DNA of 20,499 nucleotides from Peptoniphilus sp. (GTDB lineage Bacteria > Bacillota > Clostridia > Tissierellales > Peptoniphilaceae): positions 1 to 20,499 of the forward strand of contig JASBZH010000022.1 of NCBI GenBank assembly GCA_029983555.1, in the 5' to 3' direction. Under the pieces are notes generated by a model. The model saw only the letters and a program-made list of their open reading frames with translations, searched no databases and had not been told where the DNA came from. Below, piece after piece: positions 1 through 5,107 of the stretch; position 1 is the first letter of the stretch, and every line of letters begins with the position of its first letter. The position numbers were made by a program, and so were the translations under genes.

Positions 1-170
1 TTTTGAGATATGATTTATTACAAGTGGCTAACTTATTGTTGCAATTTAAAATAAAATTTTAGTTTTATTAAAACGAAAAGTTTATTAATTTTAGTTTGTT
101 CGGTTTATATCTCAATATTATTTATATTTAAAACTAAGTTAATTAAATTAGAATATTTGAAAATTAGTTA

Positions 171-207
171 AAAAAACCAGTAGTAAAAATTCACTACTGG
201 CTTTTTT
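171..207. terminator. Bidirectional rho-independent terminator
   Basis: A perfect 8-bp stem, CCAGTAGT (177-184) and ACTACTGG (193-200), with an 8-nt loop. Six A lie on its left (171-176) and six T on its right (202-207), so there is a U-run for either direction. On the minus strand it starts directly after the stop codon of the 32-residue micro-ORF and closes that transcript. On the plus strand it would stop transcripts entering from the left edge of the window. Confidence 0.9.
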
Positions 208-304
208 AGTTATTTCTTATATATTTTATAAGTGCAATAATTGCAGCGATAATAAGTACGTATTTTAAAATTCCAACTAGTCCAAGTAAAGAAACTGCCT
301 TCAT
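206..304 (-). CDS. Tiny hydrophobic membrane peptide, 32 aa (micro-ORF A)
   Basis: A short reading frame on the minus strand, ATG at 304 to TAA at 206, preceded by a strong ribosome binding site (GGAGGTGG, 7 nt before ATG). The peptide begins MKAVSLLGLVGILKYV and ends ALIKYIRNN. It is almost entirely L, I, V and A, with a lysine-tyrosine near the middle (K14, Y15) and a basic tail (K27, R30), consistent with one membrane helix with its charged end in the cytoplasm. A terminator begins right at the stop codon, and a second hydrophobic micro-ORF lies 16 nt upstream on the same strand. I do not recognise the family. Size and composition resemble type I toxin peptides of the TisB/Fst kind and small accessory membrane subunits, but the sequence does not decide between them. 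Confidence 0.65.
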   Translation of the reverse strand: MKAVSLLGLVGILKYVLIIAAIIALIKYIRNN

Positions 305-320
305 TGTACCACCTCCAATG

Positions 321-401
321 TCAATGAGTTCTCATATATTTAATGATAGCAATTACAACTAAAATTATTAATAAAATAAAAAGAATTACACTTAGGCTAA
401 T
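321..401 (-). CDS. Tiny hydrophobic membrane peptide, 26 aa, apparent ATT start (micro-ORF B)
   Basis: An open frame on the minus strand ends at TGA (323-321) with a tail IIKYMRTH that closely resembles the ALIKYIRNN tail of the downstream peptide. The frame has a consensus AAAGGAGGT ribosome binding site ending about 4 nt before an ATT codon (401-399). There is no ATG, GTG or TTG at a usable distance: the only in-frame ATG is five codons before the stop, and the nearest in-frame upstream TTG (446-444) lies far ahead of the ribosome binding site. Read from ATT, the peptide is 26 residues with a run of L, I, V and F, then K21-Y22 and R24. Either this is a rare AUU initiation, or an ATG has mutated to ATT and the gene is a decaying paralogue of its neighbour. 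Confidence 0.5.
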   Translation of the reverse strand: MSLSVILFILLIILVVIAIIKYMRTH

Positions 402-500
402 GTGACCTCCTTTAATATCAATAAGACTTATCTTTAATAAATACAATAATTTGGAATTTAATTATAAATTAATTCAAAATAAAGTAAGCTTAAACGCCGT

Positions 501-528
501 TATATAATCATTAAAACAATATTTTCAA
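501..528 (-). promoter_or_regulatory. Candidate promoter of the micro-ORF pair
   Basis: On the minus strand TTGAAA (528-523) and TATATA (506-501) are separated by 16 bp, a good sigma-A type match. Transcription would start near 494 and give a leader of about 90 nt before the first ribosome binding site. The region is very AT-rich, so chance matches are possible. Confidence 0.4.
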
Positions 529-705
529 ATTTACATTCTATAATTTAGTGCTATTTTATCACAATAAATACAAAATTTCTATAAATGACACACATTTAAA
601 TTTGATCAATACTATCTATAATAAATAGATATCCCATAAAATCTAGTTAGAACTCACAATAAAATTTATATTATAAATTAATTTCCAACATTTTTAAAAT
701 TATAT
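529..705. other. AT-rich gene-free spacer
   Basis: With the promoter region to its left, this spacer makes up the 329 bases between the ATT codon at 401 and the ATG at 731 that carry no gene. I see only very short frames without ribosome binding sites, and an AT-only palindrome, TATCTAT-AATAA-ATAGATA at 613-631, which may be chance. Confidence 0.6.
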
Positions 706-714
706 TGTTATAAT
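706..714 (+). promoter_or_regulatory. Extended -10 promoter of the methylase gene
   Basis: TGTTATAAT is an extended -10 (TGn plus perfect TATAAT at 709-714) without a good -35. It ends 17 bp before the ATG at 731, so transcription would begin around 721, at the first base of the AGGTGA ribosome binding site. The leader would be only about 10 nt. Confidence 0.45.
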
Positions 715-730
715 TATTTTAGGTGATTTT

Positions 731-1651
731 ATGATAAATATTGTAGGACTTGGCGCAACTGATAAGAAAGATCTAACTCTTGAAGCAGTTCGCATAATTA
801 AAAATGGAAATAGAAATTTTTTGAGAACAGAGAAACACGAGGCAGTACAGTACTTTAAAGATAATGACATAGAATTTGTTGCTTTTGACTATTTATATGA
901 TAGCAAAGATTCTTTTGAAAAAGTTTATGAAAGTATAGTGGATAATTTATGCAATTATGAAAAAAATGAAGATATAAATTATTTTGTTCCAGGGACACCT
1001 CTTGTTGCAGAAAAAACTGTCACTATGTTGATAGATAGGGGAATAGATGTAAATATTGTAAATGGTATTTCTTTTATTGAACCTGTTCTTGCAGCAGTTG
1101 GAAGAGACGCAGTAAATGGGCTTATTTTTTTAGATTCAGATGCTTCAAAAAATGATTTTGTGCCGGACAAAGATGTTTTGATAACACAAGTTTATAATAA
1201 TAGGATCGCATCAGATTTGTCTTTAAATCTTCAGGAAGTATATGATCCGACTGACAAAGCATTTGTAATTACAGATGCAGGACTTAGCACTGAAGAAGTT
1301 CACAACGTAAAAATTTTTGAAATTCCAAGGCTAGAATGTTATAATCATCAGAGTTGTGTTTATATTCCAAAGTCGAATGTAAAAGGATTAAATAATGTTC
1401 TTGATGAAATTGAAAAGTCCATCGATTCTTTTAATGTTAATTTTGATGAAGATTTATATGAAAAGTTTAAGGAAGATATAACTAATTTAGCTCAAAATAT
1501 AAATTCTCGTTCTGAAAAAGAAATAGAGGAAATTTTTATTAAATCTCTTTATTTTTTAAAATTAAAAGAGGAAGAGGGATATATTAATTTTGCAAAAAGC
1601 ATCGATAAAATTTACAAAAAATTGGATAAAATAGGGCTTTTTTTCAAATAA
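731..1651 (+). CDS. yabN: YabN-type tetrapyrrole methylase-domain protein with degenerate MazG tail
   Basis: The first roughly 220 residues form the tetrapyrrole (corrin/porphyrin) methylase fold seen at the N-terminus of YabN/MazG fusion proteins. Visible marks are the N-terminal strand IVGLG, VPGTPLVAEKTV (86-97) and NGISFIEPV (111-119). In normal YabN proteins one or two MazG nucleotide-pyrophosphohydrolase domains follow, giving about 480 residues. Here the protein is 306 residues, and the last 75 look like only the second half of a MazG domain. The metal-binding EExxE helix and the matching ExxD pair are not visible, so pyrophosphohydrolase activity is doubtful. Position just before hup matches yabN in the conserved Firmicutes cluster. 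The physiological substrate of the methylase-like domain in this family is not settled. ATG follows AGGTGA by 4 nt. Confidence 0.75.
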   Translation: MINIVGLGATDKKDLTLEAVRIIKNGNRNFLRTEKHEAVQYFKDNDIEFVAFDYLYDSKDSFEKVYESIVDNLCNYEKNEDINYFVPGTPLVAEKTVTMLIDRGIDVNIVNGISFIEPVLAAVGRDAVNGLIFLDSDASKNDFVPDKDVLITQVYNNRIASDLSLNLQEVYDPTDKAFVITDAGLSTEEVHNVKIFEIPRLECYNHQSCVYIPKSNVKGLNNVLDEIEKSIDSFNVNFDEDLYEKFKEDITNLAQNINSRSEKEIEEIFIKSLYFLKLKEEEGYINFAKSIDKIYKKLDKIGLFFK

Positions 1652-1677
1652 TTGTAGAAAATAATCACAACATGAGT

Positions 1678-1683
1678 TATAAT
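1678..1683 (+). promoter_or_regulatory. Candidate -10 box of hup
   Basis: A perfect TATAAT places the start of transcription near 1690, which is exactly the first base of the structured leader described next. No convincing -35 lies at 16-18 bp; TTGTAG at 1652-1657 is 20 bp away. A second TATAAT at 1745-1750 lies inside the leader and is an alternative, also without a good -35. Confidence 0.35.
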
Positions 1684-1689
1684 TGTAAC

Positions 1690-1762
1690 AGTCTTAGTGT
1701 TTACCGCACCTTTAAGGTGTGACCGTTTGGTAAGAGGCCCAAAGTATAATATGGTAAAGACT
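1690..1762 (+). ncRNA. Structured 5' leader RNA of hup, unassigned
   Basis: The 145-nt gap before hup contains nested pairing. AGTCTT (1690-1695) matches AAGACT (1757-1762), and TTTACC (1700-1705) matches GGTAAA (1753-1758), which together close an outer helix with a bulge. Inside are a hairpin GCACC-TTTAA-GGTGT (1706-1720) and a small hairpin ACC-GTTT-GGT (1722-1731). TTTACC has a second possible partner, GGTAA at 1729-1733, so two mutually exclusive folds exist. This part is clearly richer in GC than other spacers in the window. It matches no riboswitch consensus I know. It ends about 35 nt before the hup start. It could be a ligand- or protein-responsive leader (HU itself binds RNA in some species) or only a stability element. 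Confidence 0.45.
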
Positions 1763-1796
1763 ATATGAAATAAAAAATCTTCAAGGAGGATATATA

Positions 1797-2075
1797 ATGA
1801 ACAAATCTGAATTAGTAGCAAGTATTGCTGAAAAATCAAATCTTACAAAAAAGGATGCTGAAGCAGCTCTTAACGCTTTTATTAGCTCTGTACAAGAAGC
1901 TCTAGCAGAAGAAGAAAAAGTACAATTAGTTGGTTTCGGAACTTTCGAAGTTAGACAAAGAAAAGCAAGAGAAGGTAGAAATCCAAGAAACCCACAAGAA
2001 GTTATTAAAATTCCTGCTTCTAAAGCACCAGTATTTAGATCAGGTAAAGCACTTAAAGAAGCTGTTAATAAGTAA
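1797..2075 (+). CDS. hup: HU family DNA-binding protein
   Basis: A 92-residue histone-like HU protein that bends and compacts DNA as a homodimer in the nucleoid. The sequence has the full HU layout: two N-terminal helices beginning MNKSELVASIAEKSNLTKK, the VQLVGFGTFEVRQRKAREGRNP turn (about residues 42-63), the DNA-inserting arm with the RNP motif (RNPRNPQE, 60-67) and the closing helix FRSGKALKEAVN. Length is standard. ATG follows AAGGAGG by 8 nt. It is a single-gene unit: a structured leader and promoter candidates stand in front, and a strong terminator follows at once. In Bacillus this position between yabN and rqcP is not the usual hup site, but HU genes are commonly found here in anaerobic Firmicutes. 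Confidence 0.97.
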   Translation: MNKSELVASIAEKSNLTKKDAEAALNAFISSVQEALAEEEKVQLVGFGTFEVRQRKAREGRNPRNPQEVIKIPASKAPVFRSGKALKEAVNK

Positions 2076-2083
2076 TTTAAATT

Positions 2084-2109
2084 AAGAAGGCCAGATGGCC
2101 TTCTTTTTT
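2084..2109 (+). terminator. Rho-independent terminator of hup
   Basis: A perfect 9-bp stem, AAGAAGGCC (2084-2092) and GGCCTTCTT (2097-2105), with loop AGAT and a T run to 2109. It starts 8 nt after the hup stop codon. Confidence 0.93.
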
Positions 2110-2138
2110 AACTTTTTATAATTAAAATCCCTTTTGTA

Positions 2139-2167
2139 TTGAAAAATTAGACATTTTCTGATATATT
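2139..2167 (+). promoter_or_regulatory. Promoter of the rqcP-divIC-yabR unit
   Basis: TTGAAA (2139-2144), a 17-bp spacer and TATATT (2162-2167) form a good sigma-A promoter just after the hup terminator. The -10 ends 17 bp before the rqcP ATG, so the transcript would start with the GGAG ribosome binding site itself. Confidence 0.65.
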
Positions 2168-2183
2168 CTTATTGGAGAGTTTT

Positions 2184-2423
2184 ATGAGAATAGATAAATT
2201 TTTAAAAAATTCAAGACTTATTAAAAGAAGAACCGTAGCAAAAGAAGCCTGTGATAAGGGACTTGTTAAAATTAATGACAAAGTTGCAAAGGCAGGAGAT
2301 GAGGTTAATGTTGGAGATATTATTGGCCTTACGCTTGGTTCAAACGAGATAAAGGTAAGAGTTAAAGATACTTCCGAAGTAAACAGTAAGGCTTTAGCCG
2401 AAACTCTTTACGAAAGAATTTAG
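2184..2423 (+). CDS. rqcP: RqcP-type S4-domain ribosome quality control protein
   Basis: A 79-residue protein made almost wholly of one S4 RNA-binding domain: MRIDKFLKNSRLIKRRTVAK at the N-terminus, then ACDKGLVKINDKVAKAG with the typical GxVxxN turn (about 28-43), then the IxxGxxEIKVRV strand. RqcP (YabO) binds stalled 60S-like 50S subunits carrying peptidyl-tRNA and supports the alanine tailing of nascent chains by RqcH; this is known from Bacillus and inferred here. The longer reading from the TTG at 2172 is rejected because GGAG at 2174-2177 sits 6 nt before the ATG at 2184. HslR-type heat-shock S4 proteins are similar, but size and the neighbouring divIC and S1 gene favour RqcP. Confidence 0.88.
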   Translation: MRIDKFLKNSRLIKRRTVAKEACDKGLVKINDKVAKAGDEVNVGDIIGLTLGSNEIKVRVKDTSEVNSKALAETLYERI

Positions 2424-2447
2424 CATTATTATTTGGAGGTTTTTTGC

Positions 2448-2777
2448 ATGAATCGAAAGGCGAGAAGATTTCCCGTAATTTTGGCGTGCATTATTTTAAT
2501 CTCAGTTATTTACGGAGCTGTTTCAATAGGCAGATCAATTTCCATGAGAAATCAAAAGATGGAAATAATAAAGAGAAATGAAAAGATAATTTCTGAACTT
2601 GATAATGATATTAAAAATTATAATTCAGAAATTGAAAATGCATCTTCTTCTGATTATATTGAAAAGGTAGCTCGCGAAGATTTGGGCATGGTTAAGCCTC
2701 GTGAGATTATTTATGTTGACAAGAGTATGGAAAAAGATAATAAGGATTCTGATAAAATCTCAAAAAAAGATTTTTAG
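2448..2777 (+). CDS. divIC: DivIC/FtsB-like septum formation initiator
   Basis: A 109-residue bitopic cell division protein. After a basic start (NRKARR) comes one membrane segment (about residues 9-27), then an extracellular coiled coil rich in E, K and N (about 32-68), then the family's conserved end YIEKVAREDLGMVKPREIIYV (split across 70-90 or so) in which ARExLGMVKPxE is diagnostic. A lysine/aspartate-rich tail closes the protein. DivIC associates with FtsL and DivIB to activate septal peptidoglycan synthesis. The start is the ATG at 2448, 8 nt after GGAGG; the upstream TTG at 2433 would place this ribosome binding site inside the gene. It lies 24 nt after rqcP, and the next gene follows at 14 nt. 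Confidence 0.9.
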   Translation: MNRKARRFPVILACIILISVIYGAVSIGRSISMRNQKMEIIKRNEKIISELDNDIKNYNSEIENASSSDYIEKVAREDLGMVKPREIIYVDKSMEKDNKDSDKISKKDF

Positions 2778-2791
2778 GGGGATTATTTTAA

Positions 2792-3175
2792 ATGGAAATG
2801 TCGCAAGGCGATATTGTTGAAGGTAAAGTTACAAAACTCACTAAATTTGGAGCTTTTGTTGATTTGGGAGAAGGCAAAAGTGGTTTGGTACATATTTCTG
2901 AAGTTGCCGACACATTTGTTAAGGATATAAATAGTTATTTACAAGAAGGCGACGAGGTCAAGGTTAAAGTTTTAAAAATTGACGAGAAGGGAAAGATAGC
3001 TCTTTCTATTAAGGATGCTGTTGAAAAGCCAGAAGTCATAGACAATAGCGACGACAATTTTGATCAAAAATTTGAAGATATGATGGTCAAGTTTATGAAA
3101 GAATCTAATACAAAATTAGATGAAGCTAGAGCAAGACTTAACCAAAAGACTAATAGAAGAAAATCAAGAAATTAA
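2792..3175 (+). CDS. yabR: YabR-like S1-domain RNA-binding protein
   Basis: A 127-residue protein with one complete S1 domain (about residues 5-75): GDIVEGKVTKLTKFGAFVDL, GLVHISEVAD, then GDEVKVKVLKIDEKGKIALS. A charged helical tail follows, ending in RRKSRN, and may add RNA contacts. It belongs to the YabR/general stress protein 13 group, which associates with ribosomes; its exact role is not known. Two in-frame ATG codons (2792 and 2798) are both possible starts; the G-rich ribosome binding site at 2777-2781 is 10 nt from the first. It is the last gene of the rqcP unit, and a terminator hairpin follows. Bacillus has spoIIE after yabR; here tilS comes next. Confidence 0.88.
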   Translation: MEMSQGDIVEGKVTKLTKFGAFVDLGEGKSGLVHISEVADTFVKDINSYLQEGDEVKVKVLKIDEKGKIALSIKDAVEKPEVIDNSDDNFDQKFEDMMVKFMKESNTKLDEARARLNQKTNRRKSRN

Positions 3176-3181
3176 TTAGAG

Positions 3182-3215
3182 CGTCAGACTGTCAAGTGGC
3201 AGCTCTGGCGTTTTT
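3182..3215 (+). terminator. Rho-independent terminator after yabR
   Basis: CGTCAGA (3182-3188) pairs with TCTGGCG (3204-3210), including one T-G wobble. The inner CTGTC and GGCAG continue the stem with one bulged C. A run of five T and then further T-rich sequence follows. It separates the S1-domain gene from tilS, yet I see no good promoter between it and the tilS ATG at 3231, so tilS probably depends on read-through. Confidence 0.8.
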
Positions 3216-3230
3216 ATTTTTAGGATTATT

Positions 3231-4559
3231 ATGGATAGTTTATTTTTAAAAAGCATCGAGAAAAGCAATTTAATAAAGCCCAATCAAAAGATAACATTGG
3301 CAGTTTCTGGAGGAACTGACTCAATGTATCTTTTTTACAATTTTGTGGATTTGGGGAAAAAACTGAATTTAGATATTTTGGTTTGTCATCTAAATCATGG
3401 CGTTAGAGAAACTGCAAAAAGAGATCAAGACTTTGTCATAAATAAATGTAGACAAGAGAACATAAAATGCGTCACTAAAAGTGTAAATATGAATGAATAT
3501 GCAAAGAAAAATAAGATATCTTCTGAAGATGCGGGAAGAATTTTGAGGTATGAGTTTTTTAGAGAGAATTCAAAAGATAGGCTTATAGTTACTGCGCATA
3601 ACGCCAATGACAGGGCAGAGACTATATTGCAGCGCATTATTCGTGGCACAGGTATAAATGGACTAGTAAGTATAAAAGAATCAAGAGATGATATTTATAG
3701 ACCTCTAATCGACATCACAAGAGATGATATAGAGAAATACTTACATGATAATGATCTAGATTATGTAAATGATGAGACCAATTTTAAAGAGATTTATACA
3801 AGAAATAAAATAAGACTTTCTCTAATACCAAAACTTAAAGAGTATAATCCAAATATTGTTTCTTCTCTTTTGAGACTTTCAGAAAATGCTCGCGATGCAA
3901 TGAATTTTATTGATTTTGAAGTGGATAAATATTATGACAAAGTTATTTGTGATAAAACTATATTAATAAAGAATTTGGAAGATGTTCACGAATTTGTCGG
4001 CCGAGAAATTATAAGAAAGTTTTTGGAAACGAATTTTAAAAATTGCGATATAGTTACTAGAGAAAATATTATAAATATTTATAATTTAAAAGAATTACAG
4101 AGCGGCAAAAGATTAGACCTTGGCAGTAATATAGTGGCGAGAAGAACTTTTGATAAAATTTCTTTAGAAGAGATGGAAAAAGAAACTAAAGATACTGAAA
4201 AAGTATATCTAAAAATGGGATTAAATAAAACTAAATATGGTGATTTTTATTTAGAATTAAATAGACAAAAAGACGAGTCAACTGTGTTTAATATAATGTT
4301 AGACTATGGTAAAATAAAAGGTAGTCTATGTGTAAGATACAGAGAAAATGGAGATAGATTTTCACCTCTCGGGATGAAAGGTACTAAAAAATTAAAAGAT
4401 TATTTTATAGATAGAAAAGTAGATTTAAAAAAGAGAAATACCACGCCAATTATCTGTGATGAAGAAAAAATTCTGTGGATAGTGGGTATGGATATTTCAG
4501 AAGATGCAAAGATCGACTCAAATACTTGTGAGATTTTACATTTGGAGGTTAAGAAATGA
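3231..4559 (+). CDS. tilS: tRNA(Ile)-lysidine synthase
   Basis: TilS converts C34 of the CAU-anticodon isoleucine tRNA to lysidine using ATP and lysine, so that AUA is read as isoleucine; it is essential in most bacteria and especially relevant in this AUA-rich genome. The N-terminal PP-loop nucleotide-binding motif is SGGTDS (26-31). HLNHGVRE (53-60) and the AHNANDRAETILQRIIRGTG stretch (about 121-141) are typical of the family. The C-terminal part contains the TilS substrate-binding and C-terminal domains, with GDRFSPLGMKGTKKLKDYF a clear family mark. The length, 442 residues, is normal. The ribosome binding site (AGGAT) is weak. The stop overlaps the hpt start by 4 nt (ATGA), so the two are translationally coupled. 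Confidence 0.96.
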   Translation: MDSLFLKSIEKSNLIKPNQKITLAVSGGTDSMYLFYNFVDLGKKLNLDILVCHLNHGVRETAKRDQDFVINKCRQENIKCVTKSVNMNEYAKKNKISSEDAGRILRYEFFRENSKDRLIVTAHNANDRAETILQRIIRGTGINGLVSIKESRDDIYRPLIDITRDDIEKYLHDNDLDYVNDETNFKEIYTRNKIRLSLIPKLKEYNPNIVSSLLRLSENARDAMNFIDFEVDKYYDKVICDKTILIKNLEDVHEFVGREIIRKFLETNFKNCDIVTRENIINIYNLKELQSGKRLDLGSNIVARRTFDKISLEEMEKETKDTEKVYLKMGLNKTKYGDFYLELNRQKDESTVFNIMLDYGKIKGSLCVRYRENGDRFSPLGMKGTKKLKDYFIDRKVDLKKRNTTPIICDEEKILWIVGMDISEDAKIDSNTCEILHLEVKK

Positions 4560-5086
4560 AAGAAGGTTTGACTGTTCTTTATTCTGAAAAAGAACTTCAA
4601 GATAAAGTTGAAGAACTTGCTAAAGAAATTACAAAAGATTATGAAGGTAAAGATCTTCTACTTTTGGGTATACTTAAGGGAGCTGTTCCTTTTATGGCAG
4701 ACCTTATGCGCAAAATAGATCTTGATTTAAAATATGATTTTATGGACGTTTCTAGTTATCAAGGTTCAACTTCTACTGGAGAAGTTAGAATTTTAAAAGA
4801 TGTGAGTGAGTCCATTGATGGCAAGGATATTTTAATTGTAGAAGATATAATTGACACAGGAAATACTTTATCTTATTTAAAGAACGTGCTATTTAATAGA
4901 GGCGCAAATTCTATTGAAATTGTAACTATGTTGTCAAAGCCTGAGAGAAGAAAAATTGATTTAGATGTCAAGTACAATGGTTTTGAAATTGAAGACAATT
5001 TCGTAGTTGGTTATGGAATGGATTATGATGAAAAGTATAGAGGGCTACCATATATAGCCATTCTAGATGAATCTATGTATAAATAA
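4556..5086 (+). CDS. hpt: Hypoxanthine phosphoribosyltransferase
   Basis: A 176-residue purine salvage enzyme that joins hypoxanthine or guanine to PRPP to make IMP or GMP in the cytoplasm. It carries the type I phosphoribosyltransferase PRPP loop VEDIIDTGNTL (95-105), the LLGILKGAVPFMADL stretch with the pyrophosphate-binding LKG (40-42), and the C-terminal NFVVGYGMDYDEKYRGLPYI motif that covers the purine. Start ATG overlaps the tilS stop, with GGAGG 9-10 nt before it inside tilS. The tilS-hpt-ftsH order is conserved across Firmicutes, and in Bacillus Hpt is reported to act together with TilS in ftsH regulation. Nothing is unusual here. Confidence 0.95.
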   Translation: MKEGLTVLYSEKELQDKVEELAKEITKDYEGKDLLLLGILKGAVPFMADLMRKIDLDLKYDFMDVSSYQGSTSTGEVRILKDVSESIDGKDILIVEDIIDTGNTLSYLKNVLFNRGANSIEIVTMLSKPERRKIDLDVKYNGFEIEDNFVVGYGMDYDEKYRGLPYIAILDESMYK

Positions 5087-5107
5087 AAATAGTTAGGAGA
5101 GATAATA

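Noticed and set aside
3..115. Inverted repeat TTGAGATAT (3-11) and ATATCTCAA (107-115)
   Set aside because: Nine bases of mostly A and T 95 bp apart are not significant in such AT-rich DNA; no mobile element lies between them.
613..631. Palindrome TATCTAT-AATAA-ATAGATA as an operator
   Set aside because: Almost pure A/T, no second copy seen, and not placed at a recognisable promoter.
1660..1675. Third copy of the TGTTGT-N4-ACAACA operator near hup
   Set aside because: Only the ACAACA half is present; the other arm is missing.
1690..1762. A known riboswitch (purine, preQ1, FMN, SAM, fluoride) before hup
   Set aside because: The diagnostic core blocks of these classes are absent; only generic nested pairing is visible.
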